Assembly: GCA_023935145.1 (NCBI GenBank)
Contig: CM043705.1
Span: 88,260,084 to 88,324,083, forward strand
Source: Bretschneidera sinensis
Lineage: Eukaryota; Streptophyta; Magnoliopsida; Brassicales; Akaniaceae
Reading direction: 5' to 3'
Length of the DNA: 64,000 nt
The notes beneath the pieces were generated by a model. It was given only the letters and a program-made list of their open reading frames with translations, was not told the DNA's origin and ran no database searches. Position numbers and translations under genes: made by a program. Shown piece by piece: positions 1 to 12,500 of the stretch (position 1 is its first letter; every line of letters begins with the position of its first letter).

Positions 1-880
1 AAATTGTAATATGATTTAGTTGAGTAGATAAAATGTTGGTAAAGAAAGGAATAGGTTTGTCAGGTTAACAAATAAATTTTATAGGATTTATTTGTAATTT
101 TATATATGTTATGTTTAAAATAATAAATAAAATTAAAGAATTTATTTTGAAATGAATTCACTTTAAAATTGAATTAACTTGTTGTAAATTTTATCAAAAT
201 TGATAAAATTTATAAATGAGTTTTACAAAATGAAAGAGTAAAATATTACATTGATTAAAATGTTATTTCTTTCCTCTCTTTTCATCTTTCTCTTTATTTA
301 TTTTTTTTATAAAAATTTCATATATTTTAAATATAAAAATTCAACTAAATTTTACAATTTAATATAAAAAAATCAAGCAAAAAAATTAATTTCAATTCAA
401 TTTAAAAAAAATATATATATATATATATTTTCAATTCATTTAAAAATAAAATGGTTAACCAAAAATCAGTTGACAACTTTTGGAGTCATGGACTTCTAAA
501 GTTGATCAAATTTGTTAAAAATTCTTCTCTTCTATCAGTTATCATGAGAAAATAAATAAATTTGGAAAGCACGTCCTTTTATTGTTGACACTTTTTCCCC
601 CTGGTTGGATCATCCAATCGGTATCTGTTGCCAGTTAGGATGTGCAATAAAATAGTTCTATTCTTGAAACAAAAAGGGAGGAAAAGAAATACTTTAAAAT
701 AAATAATACAGTAATAAGAAATTTCAAGGAAACTAACTGGACCGGAGCAGACCCAACCCGTTTAACTGTCATATCAGCGGTAGCAGGCAGCAGCCTTAAA
801 AGGAAAGTCATTTCACATTTTGGACACGTTCCGTGTCTCTCTCTTTTCGGCAATTTTGGTGCTAAAAGATATTTTCACTT
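1..880. other. AT-rich intergenic DNA upstream of the CNGC gene
   Basis: No convincing coding frame is visible. The stretch is very AT-rich, with poly-A/T runs and a short (AT)n tract near 407-427. It probably includes the CNGC promoter at its right end, where a pyrimidine-rich CTTCTTCTT stretch (about 895-912) precedes the putative leader exon. I cannot assign a TATA box with confidence. Confidence 0.5.
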
Positions 881-884
881 CTCT

Positions 885-1004
885 TTCCTTTTTTTTTTCT
901 TCTTCTTCTTAGTCGCGTCTAATTACAAATCTTTTTCTTTGTAAACCCCTAAATTTTCGTTACTTATTGTTGTAATTCATGAACTAAACTTCAAGGATTT
1001 CGCT
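885..1004 (+). other. putative 5' UTR exon of the CNGC gene
   Basis: A pyrimidine-rich leader ends at a consensus donor, CGCT|GTAAGT (exon end 1004). The next credible acceptor before the coding start is TCTGCAG at 3511-3517. A leader intron of about 2.5 kb would therefore separate this exon from the exon holding the start codon. The 5' edge is a guess. RNA reads are needed to rule out further leader exons. Confidence 0.45.
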
Positions 1005-1748
1005 GTAAGTTTCTCTCTTTCTCTCTCTGTATGGTCTTCTATCCAACCTAATTTACTTGAATTTCATCAACTGTTAATGAATTTGTATACCCTTATGTAT
1101 GTATATGCATCTTTAATTATGATTTTTGTTAGTTCTTGTTCATATTTTCTTGGACTTTTATCAGATCGTTGGATTTAGTGTATATGTGTCCAGTGAATGT
1201 TAAATTATGAATTTTGACTTCAGTGTTATTTTGGGCATAATCAGTGTGCTTTTATGTCTATGAAATGATTTTTGTGTTGTATTTCATTTTATGTTTTGGT
1301 TGTTTACTTGGAAAATTTGATTTTCATTTTAACCTGTAATTTGTGAAATTTAGTGGTCAACGATGGAGAACTGAATTAATTAGTGAAAAAAACATGGAGC
1401 CATGGAGGTATCACTAGAAATTTCAAAGGAAAGCATAGCAAAATAAATCTGCTTTTATAATTGCTTTCGAGATCCACTACGCAAAAAAGTTTATAATATA
1501 TGTGCAACAATCACAGGGGAAACCACATTGTTTTGAAGTTCTCTAACTGATTAGTACAGACAGATTAAGATTGGAAAAGAACAGGATTTCTTATGGTTAA
1601 ATTAGAGTGTTGGTGACAGTGGGTTTATTTAATTTACAGGTGAATGTTTTATGCAAGGACATCTGTTGATATTTTTTGCTTTTTGGAGCTTCTCTTTTTG
1701 TACTGGGTTGTGGCCCTTTTTGGATTCTTTGGATTCATATACCTTCTC

Positions 1749-1839
1749 GATAAAGAAACGGGAATATTATGCTTTGCATTGCAGTTTCTAGTCCTCTCTC
1801 TATTTTATTTATCAAAAAAGATAAAGAAAGGGGAATACT
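1749..1839 (+). mobile_element. short retro-insertion with 20-bp target-site duplication
   Basis: Two 20-bp near-identical copies (1749-1768 and 1820-1839, two mismatches, core GATAAAGAAA) flank a 51-bp insert (1769-1819) that ends TTTATCAAAAAA. This is the structure left by target-primed reverse transcription of a strongly 5'-truncated LINE or SINE. It lies in the putative leader intron of the CNGC gene. Confidence 0.6.
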
Positions 1840-2402
1840 GTGTCAATTATTCTTTTTTTTTTTTTGGGATGGAGTGGCGTGGATATCTCATTTACTAGTT
1901 GTCAGTGAGGGTGGAAAGGAATCCTTTCGAGGCCTTTATGAGTACTTTTATGGCCTTAGTTTTGGCCTGTGGTTGAGTACAGGAAATCCAAAAAGAGTTG
2001 GGCTTAAATTTCATTCGTATTGTTCTTCCTCATCTTCGGTTGTCTCTAATGATCGCTCTTTCATGAAAATCTTTTTTTGTTTATTAAAAGGTTTTATGTA
2101 TTTGGTTTATAACTAATAATAAAATGTTGGTAATGGATTTTTTTATGTGAAGATGATAAGCATTTTTTCAATGATGTCTCCTAAAGGGCCAATTGGATGA
2201 AGTTTTTGTACCTATTATCATGATCATTGGCAACATTTTGGGTTAAGTTTGGAGTATTCTTAGGTTATGTCCAACTCTCTTTATGGAATTTGCGACTATT
2301 ACTTGTAAAGAGTGCGAGGTTACAAGGCGGATGCTTGTGCGTGTGCGTGAGTGTGTTTGACGCTTACACCAGGTGTAAGAGTCATGTGGTGCAAGTGTTT
2401 TT

Positions 2403-2828
2403 TTATAAGTAAAATTGTATAAACAAATCACCAAGGGGGTAGCAACCCATATACAAAGACTTCCTACACGATAGTAATTCTGCAAAATCTTAAATAACTT
2501 TATCATTCAACAAAAAACTCTCCTTAAACCAAAACCTTAGCAAATGGAATCATCTATCACTAATCACTTCTATAGGCCTCTCTTCGCCATTAAAGCCCTT
2601 CTATTTTTTATTTATTCCACACAAGCAAAAAAATAGTGAGTAAGCGTTCTTTAGCTCCTTAGAAGCACATATAACACTCTAAGCCCACATATCATCTTAC
2701 ACGGAAATTGACAACCACCCAAAAACACCCGAGACACTATAAGCCATCTCCTACAAGCTTCTAGCCAACAAATACTCCACCAAAAGAAGAAACAAGGACT
2801 CAAAACAACTTTTACAAATATAGCACCT
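2403..2828 (-). mobile_element. 5'-truncated LINE fragment, antisense
   Basis: Starts on the + strand with the antisense tail TTTTTTTATAAGTAAA and continues with sequence closely related to the fragments at 8855-9216 (antisense) and 29397-29854 (sense). On the minus strand the shared blocks include GGCTAGAAG, GGAGATGGCT and TGGGTGGTTG. Coding capacity is decayed. Target-site duplication is weak: only about 8 bp (CAAGTGTT) is shared by the flanks. The right boundary is approximate. Confidence 0.6.
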
Positions 2829-3184
2829 ATTAACAACTAACAAGTGTTGTTAGTCTCACATTAGTTGTAACTTTTTGTATGATGCTTCTTTAGTCATATT
2901 AACCTTTAGATTTGATAAATTATCTATATCCTTACTAAATTTCAAGTCAGTTAGACATCCCTAACTGTGTCCTGAATACACTGAAAATTCATTCTTTAAT
3001 TGTATAAATGCAGTTGTAATTAAAGAGGTATCTGATGAAGTATTTATAAATGCTCTTTCCAACGTGAAATTTTCATGTATAATGAAACGGTTAAAACATC
3101 AAATCCAACAGTCAACTTCATAAAAAAATGATCTGTGCAATAAGTTGTAGCAGGTCTAACTCTTACACCTCGGGCATGTTTATC

Positions 3185-3185
3185 A

Positions 3186-3268
<83 letters not shown>
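3185..3268. repeat. compound microsatellite (CT)n(AC)n(AG)n
   Basis: A (CT) run at about 3185-3210, an (AC) run at 3211-3229 and an (AG) run at 3231-3268 are directly adjacent. CT and AG runs are reverse complements, so the tract can fold into a hairpin with an (AC) loop. It lies in the putative CNGC leader intron. Confidence 0.9.
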
Positions 3269-3269
<1 letters not shown>

Positions 3270-3545
3270 AGATTTGGAGGTTTGACTGCTTGTCTGGGAT
3301 CTCTTAGAAGTTGAACTGTTTGAGACACAAATTATCTATGACCATATTGCTTGATCAGGCCAATGCCCTAACCAGTTTATGTAACCTATATCTTCATGCT
3401 TCCTCCTATATTTGTTTTGAATAGGCCCTGGCGCCGTAGTACCAGAGTGATAGCTGAGGACCTAGTGGACACTGGTTTTCACTTTGGTTGAATTCTTTTT
3501 TCTTTTTTGGTCTGCAGGTGGTATTTGTGTGTTCAATTGTAAAGG

Positions 3546-6500
3546 ATGTTCGATTCTGGTTACAAATCACATTACTTGGGTGGCCAACGGGAGAAGTTTG
3601 TCAGGTACAAATATATTTTGGTTATTTTCATGGTTTGGCATTCACAAAAAAACATGAGAGTTATATATATTGTATTATTTATTTTTCTTAGAATTTGATC
3701 TTGTCAAATAGACTATTCGCTTTGTGTGCTTCTAATGCTGCCATTGCTTTTTGCTGGAATCTGTGAGTACAAACTCAAGTATAATGCTGTGGCATGGATA
3801 TGATGCATCGACTGGGAGTCATGTCACAGAATGTGGTCATAGTATGTATGTTGAAGAACCATGGAGTTCGAATATTTGCCTAGAGCGGTGACTTCTTAAT
3901 AAACTTTGTAACAAAAAATTCATAGTCCGCTTGATTTACATAATTTCTGACAAACAATTTTTTTAAGGAAAAGAAAAGAGTTAAAATCTTCGTAAGTGCA
4001 TGAAGAAGTGGAAACATGGTTGTGTTATATCAGGTGCCTGAAATGTCAGATAGAATCATCGATAAACTACATGTCAAATGGAATATCATAGATTTTTACA
4101 TTAAGATGGGGATAGATCACATTTATTAATTTGCATTATATTACTGGCTGTTCAAGACTTTTTTTCTGTTCTTTTTCTTTTTGGAATTATTTTATTCCCA
4201 GCTAATTTGAGAAAGATTATAGTGATGCATAACAGAACTAGATGTAGTCAATGACATTGCCATTGTTGTACTGAAAAGTATTCTCCAGGGCTTTCTTTTA
4301 ACTATCATAAAAATTACTTGCGGTGATTATAGCGATGTATGACATAACTAGATGTATTTAAGGACATCCCTATTCTTGTACTGATAAGTCTTCTCCGGGG
4401 CTTTCTTTCTTGCTTTTTCTTTTGACTATAATAACATTACTTGCTTATAGTTTATAAGAAAAACGATTACTTATAGTTTAAAGTAGCACAAACTACAGAG
4501 GATTAACTTTTGCTTATGAAACAGAATCGCTTTCATGGTGTATTGTTGACTTTTTGCTTGTTCCGTTTGTCTTCAAGAGAAAGTATTCAGTCTATGTAAT
4601 AATAAATCTCTATGTTTAAATATAATTGCATTCTTTTCATAAGCTCTTCATTGTGTAAGACAGCTTATTGAACTCTTTTTACAGTGCCTGGGAAAGTTTC
4701 TTTAGCTTTGATGAAATCTTGAAATTTCAGGACGCTGCACTTTTTCTTTTCTTTTATCACCTTGAAGTGTCAAGCAAGAGGACTTCTAATGTCATATTTT
4801 CTATTACTCATTTTAAATATTTCTAGATTATGCTGTATCCATTGGAAGGATTGAAATTAATGCCCAAATTACTTATACAAAAATTTACTGCAATTAGGGC
4901 TCAAAATTCTAATATTTCAAATGTCACTATGTCAGTAACAGTTTTAAAGAAAGCAAATTTGACATGTGGAAGAAATATTTTGGAAAGAATGTTGGATTTG
5001 ATTTTAAATTTTTGTGTTCTTTTAAAAAAAAATAAAGTTTTAAAGTGATTCAAGTTGGATGACAAGTCATTGTGTACTTGTTTAATAAAAGAAATATGCT
5101 TTGTGTAACTATTCTGCCAAATCCTAGTTGTCAAATTTATATTCAAGGAGAACTACATTTGTTGAAGTTTTAAATCCCTAATAGTGAATGTATTACATTG
5201 ATGGTGCCCCGTTCCACCCACTGATTTTCCTTTATTGATGTATAGAGGCATCTAATTTTGTTCCTCTTTTTTTTTTTTGTTATTTATAGGTTAGACGACT
5301 TGGACTCTAGATTATCATCATCTTCTGATACCGGCATGAAAAGATGTGGGTTCAATGTCGATGGATTAAGTCGTGCTGCTCATGGAAGCAATACACCATC
5401 TAGATCTTTTAAGAGAGGAATTAGAAAGGGATCTGAAGGACTTAAGTCAATTGGTCGATCACTTAGATTTGGGGTTTCCCGAGCAGTATTTCCAGAAGAT
5501 CTTAAAGTATCAGAGAAGAAGATATTTGATCCTCAGGATAAATTCCTCTTATTGTGCAATAAATTATTTGTAGTATCATGTATTTTGGCAGTGTCAGTGG
5601 ACCCTCTGTTTTTCTATCTTCCAGTTATCAATGATTCATTGAAGTGTCTTGGTATAGATCGAAAATTAGCAATCACAGCAACAACATTCCGGACAATTAT
5701 TGATGCTTTCTATCTTATCCACATGGTGCTCCAATTCCGAACAGCTTATATTGCGCCGTCATCTCGGGTTTTTGGGCGAGGTGAACTTGTGATAGATCCT
5801 ACACAAATAGCAAAGCGATATTTGCAGCGATATTTCATCATTGATTTTCTTTCTGTGCTTCCCCTCCCACAGGTTTTTAATATTTTCTTACCTCGAGTCT
5901 TTACTTATTTAGTCAGGACTGCATGCTTGCCCTTGTTTAAAGATTATGAGTATCTACTTCTTGGTCTTTTTTTTGAGTATCTGTTATGTTTGCATTGCCA
6001 TCTTCTGTTTTTAAATCCTAATAAATTATAAAACACAATCATTTTCTTTATGATATCCATGGCAGCTACATCCAGTTCATTACTGTATTGTCAGGAATAC
6101 GCTTATTGATTGTCATATGCTTTATTGATGTTCATTGATTCTCTTCCCTTGTGTTTCCTCAAAATATATTACTTTTTATGTGCAGTTGCTTTGTTTGTGA
6201 CAAACCTGGTACTATTTTGTTAGTACTTTTTTCTCTTGTCGTTCTTATTTGTTTCATGTATTGGTTGATATTTATCATATTCTTCCCTTTATGTTCTTGC
6301 ATTAACAGTAATGAGGGCAACTATTCTTCCTCTAGAATAAGAATAGGAGATATGTCTTTCCATCATTGTTCGTTAAGAATTATCTCTCAGTAAAGTTGGA
6401 AAATGATGGATTAACTGTGCTTGAGATTCAGCATGACATGTCCTATGGTCCTAGTTTGTGGAAGTAGATTGTTTTTATCTCAAACTCTGGGTTCAATCAG

Positions 6501-9500
6501 ACCTTGAATACACGTGTGATATGGCCAATGTGGATATTATATATTATTAATACGAAATGGGTTGTGTTTCCTTACAAATATCTATCCTTGTCAGGCAAAG
6601 GAGTTTTTCATATGTACAGTTAAATAGTAGCCTGAAAACTCAACTGTGTGAATGCTAAATATGGTTGCATTTTTTGTTTTATAATTTTTTTCACTGCCAG
6701 AAATGGGGTAGGCTGTCTTAGCTTCTGTGAGGATTTGACCTCTAGTGCACCTTTTTGTTTATACAAGGAATTCCATGGTCACTGACCTAGTTTGCAATTA
6801 AAGCTGCTCGCATGTGCTTCAGATGGTCTCACCCATATAGAATTATATAGCTAGCTTTATCTACCGTACGTCCATCTTATGAATGATTATATTGCTTCGG
6901 TTTAAAATGTTATTTGTTTAGGTCCATTTTAGGACCCACGCTCTTGAAAACATCTTCATGAGTAATTAACAGCCACAGGCGGAATGCTATCCGAATAACT
7001 GGAACTAGAAAATTATGTAAGATTATTAGTTGATTTTTATTCTTTCTGGGTTGGGGTTATTTTTTCATTCTTTAAAGTTAGTAATTTTAGAAGTTAATGC
7101 TCGCCAAACTATTATTATTTCTAGTTATATGCCTCTTTCTCTAACGTAATTTAGTATGTCTGGTACCCCTTTAAGCTCTTACCCTGCATGTTGACCTTTT
7201 TTTCCCTTTCTTTAAGTACCCATAGTCTCTAAAATGTTATATTCTTTTGGCCAATGGCGGAGCTTTGGGAGCACCATGGCCGCCTCAAAATTTTCAAATC
7301 CCTTGGATCTTGTTTTGTTCTCCCAATTGAATCAGCTAAAGTTGTGTTAAGGTGCTCCTCCACCCCTCAACCATTTTTCTTTTCATGCTTTTTGATGAGA
7401 TATACAATTTATAATTTATCTAATTCTACATGTTAGTTTTATTTTGACGTAATAAATTATTTTTTTATGAAATAAGAATCATGTGTACCTTATTCACAAT
7501 TCAAATAAACACAAGTGTGCGCGTGCACACACATATCTACATTTACATAAATAGGTGTTTTTGTTGTGCATTTCTTGAGGGGTTAAACTATATAGTCCAA
7601 CTTCTCAAAAATATAATTCAAGCTCCACCACTGCTTTTGGTAAAATCATTTCCTTCTTCTGCTAAATGTTAATTACTACTAATTTGAAGCAGAAGCTTGT
7701 CTATCATTTATATGAGGTTTTAAAGGCTTTTGTTTTTTTTTTAAATTGCTCCTTCAATGCAAAGAAAAGGAAAATGTTTTCTTTGAGCCTCTGATTTGTA
7801 AACTTTAATATTTTCTCATATTTTTACTAGCCCTTATTGCAGATCCTGTGCGAATACGATCTTTCTAATGTTTCTAGAAACAATCTTGCAGGATTTGCTA
7901 GCCTTTGATTGTGTGATATGTTATCAACATTCAAATGAGAGAAGTATAATGGCATGACCATAGTTACCGAGATCCCTATACCCCCTTTTGAACCGCGATC
8001 TTGATCCTACGTTCCAATTCGTGGTACATTTGCGTACCGGATCCCTAAAATAGGCGAACCAAATTTTTACTAAGACTCTTAGCTAATTTTTTTTATAAAA
8101 AAAATCGAGGCACAAAAAAGGATTTTAGAGAATGCTATACTTTATTTTTAAATTATGTTTTCTAATATTATGTTTGTTGACTTTATTATTTTATCAAAGC
8201 TCTAACAACTTCTAAACTATTATTATGCCCACCGTTCTATTTATATTGTACTCATAAATATATCTAATAACTTAATTTTATACATGAGATAAATCATTTA
8301 AATCTACCCGCAACGTACCGCATACTGGGTGGGTAACGTACCACGTTACCGTACCCGTACCGCAAACCAAGGCGTACCGAGTTCCAGGTTACTATGGGCA
8401 TGACAAGTTTACTTATTCATCACCGGAGAGAAAAAAAAAAAAGAGATTCGATGTTGATGTAGTAAGAAAAATACATTTTTACTTCTTGAAAGGAGACAAC
8501 TAATATGTTAAGAGTCCTATAATCTTTAATGTTTTGGCATTGTCGTATCCTAGCTGAAAACTTTCTGGTTAGAAAACATTATTATATTGTCACGTTATCT
8601 TTTCATATGTGCAGATCGTGGTTTGGAGATTTCTTCAGAGGTCAAAGGGTTCAGATGTACTGGCTACAAAGCAGGCCTTGTTTTACATTGTTTTGCTTCA
8701 ATATATCCCTAGATTTCTTCGAATGCTACCCTTGACTTCAGAACTGAAAAGGACAGCAGGTGTCTTCGCTGAAACTGCTTGGGCAGGTGCTGCATATTAT
8801 TTGCTATTGTACATGCTCGCTAGTCATGTAAGTGCTATTTGGTTTGGGGTCCTTTTTTATAGCATAAGAGGGTGCAACCCATTTACAAGAATTATCTACA
8901 AGATACTACTAAACAAAATTTATGAGGTCTTCCTCATTTACAAAAAATTACCCCTAAACTGAAATCTAAGGGTATTGAACCATCTATCTCTAATCGCTTC
9001 TAAAGACTTCTCTTCACTATGAAACGCCCTCTTATTCCTCTTAGGGGATCAAATTAAAAGCTTTCTTCAACTCCTTAGAAACTCGTATGCCACTTCAAGC
9101 TCAAACTTCATCTCGCAACCACCCAAGAGACACCCAAACACTATAAACCATTTCCCATAAACTTCTAGCCAACGTATACTCCAACAATAGCTGAGACAAG
9201 GATAGTTTAGCTCTCGTATTTGGTTTTGATGTCCTTGTTTCATGTGAATGCTGGTTGATCTGCTCTTTCTTGCTAATTTCTGTTTCTATTGCACATAGTT
9301 TGCCAATATCCCTCTTATCTTTTTATGATTCAATTTATCTTTTGGAAAGTAACTATAATACTGAACTTTCAATGAGTTGTTTCTGTATTAATAATAATAT
9401 AGTGATTTTTTGTCTACCTATCACACTATCATGGATTTGTGTAACTCTGTTATATTTATAGTACAACTATAGCTATGGTTCAAAATAGAAGTTGCATAAC

Positions 9501-12500
9501 AGCTTCATATTTTGCAAGTGTGTCACTGTTTCCTGACCTTTGGCTTTAACAAATAGAAGAGTGTAATGTTCTCATTATATGGCTTGTTTGATTCGTGGAA
9601 TTGAATAAGGGTGGTAGAGAATTTTAGAGTAGAATTGTGTTAGAATTGAATTAAATTGAATATCAATTCTTTTTCTTGCATTTGGTGGTACAATAAGAAT
9701 AGTTGATTCCATTGTGACTCCAATGTTTTATTGAATATATTAACATACTGGAATTTGAGTGTAATCTGTATTAAATTACCAAACTATCCTAGTCTTAGAA
9801 TTATTAAATAATTAATAGAAAAGCTCATTTTTTGCTATTTTTTCATTTTCCAATAAATTATGAGCTACCAAAATATTTATGATTTTTTTTATTTGAAAAT
9901 AACTTAGGAATTTTATGTTGCATTTTTTGTGTTTTGAACTTAAATAATTTTAGCTTTGAGATTAATTTTATATTTTGAACACTGACTTCAGAAATTAATT
10001 TGGGTACTTAATTTAAATCTAATACTATTTGAACTTTATTTGCAATCACTGTAATTTTATATGAATAATATGGGGATGTTAATTTATAACTAAGGGTTAA
10101 ACTGGAACAACTTTTTTCATCAATTCCGGCTAAAGATAAAATTTTGTTAAGTAGACACTCGAATTTTCTCTCTTTTGGATGTATCTTTGCAGATGGTTGG
10201 GGCATTCTGGTATTTGTTAGCTGTAGAACGCAATGATACCTGCTGGCAGAAGGCATGTATTGATAGTGGGAACTGCACTAAAAATTTCTTATATTGTGGC
10301 AATCAAAATATGGAAGGTTATGCTGCCTGGGGCAGCAAGAAGGATGATGTTCTCAAGTTAAAATGCCCAGCCGATGGTGATGATAATCCTCCCTTTGATT
10401 TTGGAATCTACACGCAGGCTTTGTCATCTGGTATTGTTTCATCTAAGAAGTTCCTCTCTAAATATTGCTACTGTTTGTGGTGGGGACTGCAGAATTTGAG
10501 GTAATTTCCTTTTAAATATTCTTTTAACAAAAAAGAAAACTGGATAGCAATCCTGTTGGTGCTATCAATCAATTATGTTTTAGGCTTTGGTAAATGTTTG
10601 TAATTTGTCTTGTGATAATAGGTTATTTACTGAACAAGCATAGATGCATGGATTTTCCTTATCTAAACATAGTTGTCTGAACATATGTTCTTATAAGGTC
10701 AACATGCTGACATCTTTTGACATATTTTCATGAGCTGATTTATATGTTTATTGAATGATTTCTGGCATGCTGATGCTAGTTGCTTCTGCGTTCATGTGAA
10801 TTGCAGCCAATATATATGCCAAAAATTATCAATTTGCATAAACCTAGTATATCTATTCTTTCAATTGTGAAGTTGAACTTTAACCATTTGGTTTTAAGTA
10901 CTAACTATTAAGATTTTCCTACGTTTTCCCTTATTCCTCTACAGCACACTTGGCCAAGGGCTTCAAACTAGCACGTATCCTGGGGAGGTTATATTCTCCA
11001 TAGCACTTGCCATTTTGGGACTTATCCTCTTTGCGCTTCTGATTGGAAACATGCAGGTAACTTATCGGTGTTGATTTTCTGTGATAATTAATCGTCTGTT
11101 TAACTAAGACTGCTGAGATTTTGATCCTGATTGATTTTTGCCTATACTGCTAAGAATAGCGGCTTTGAAAATAGTGAAGGAGACTTTTCTTGCTGACCTC
11201 TCTTTGGGAAAAGATTATGCAAAAACTTGAATTCTGGATGGAAGATAACAGTTGATAGAACAGTGATGATAGCGGATTTCTGTTGCTACCGTCTATAATC
11301 CTAGATATTCTGGATGGAAGATAACAGTTGATAGAACAGTGATGATAGTGGATTTCTGTTGCTACCGTCTATAATCCTAGATGTGACTGCAGTTGGGGGC
11401 AGGTCGGCAAGGTTCAGATTTTGATATTAATATAATAGTAAAACAGCAGAGAGAGAGAGAGATGGTCAGCGTACGTGGCCTGTGTGATTGGGAGAGATAA
11501 GATGAATCTGCTTCCAGAGAAACATTTTAGGTTACTGGAATATGCACCTAAAACTATCACGTTTTAGAAACTTTAATTTCTAACCTTGCAATTTTATGGA
11601 AACCAAGGGGTCCATGTCTCCATGGCACGACCGCTGGAAGGATGTTTGAAATTCTAGTTAAGACTATTTATCAAAAAAATAAAGAAATTCTTGTTAAGAC
11701 TGGAATTGTTACCGTGGTGGAATATATAATACGGGTTTTAGAATTTGGAGCAATGGTTATTTTATGATTTTGAATGTCAGAATTGATTTATAGGGTAATC
11801 AGTTTGTAGAATGGGCTGGACTTGGAAGGTGAGGAGTTTGGTAGTGCATGAAAAGGCTTGCCTTGCCTTTATGTGTTTTGGCACTTGCATTTTATCCCCC
11901 TATAATTTTTCAAAAGTTAAGGATATTTCAGCTCCAATACCAAAGCTGTTTCAGGACGTCACTGGCTGTTAGAATGTGCTGCCTAAATCCACTCTTTCAC
12001 CCTATAAAGCCACAAAGTTACAATATTTGTTCAACCCATGGATGACTGTAAGACACATTGCTGGTAATTATCAAATAAATATAACTAAATAGAACATATC
12101 TTAAGTTGCACGATTCAAAGGTGTATCCTGCATCTGTTCCTTTGGTGGCTGTAGCTTTGTCATTACTTTCAGGCAAGTATCAACTAGTTGTGTACAGGAA
12201 TAACATGAATTTTGTTGAAAACTTAAGACAGACATTCCTGACTAAAGATAACTTTATGTGCTTTACTTGTTTGACTAGCATATTGTTTACTACCACAAGC
12301 ATAATATGTTCAACCTAAAGGGCAAGGAAAGTTTGGTCAGCTCAATGAATTTTTCGATCATAACTACCTAGGATAGTCTGCATGAATCTTTTCTTCAGTC
12401 AAATTGTGGACACCTAAAAGAAAAACATTATGAAGCTGAATCGAATACTTCTATTAGCTGATGCTTTTCTGATCCTTGTTTCACATGACGTAGTTAACAT

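Noticed and set aside
1644..2116. Overlapping + strand ORFs (84 and 115 codons)
   Set aside because: Phe/Leu/Tyr-rich translations of T-rich intron DNA interrupted by a retro-insertion; no conserved motif.
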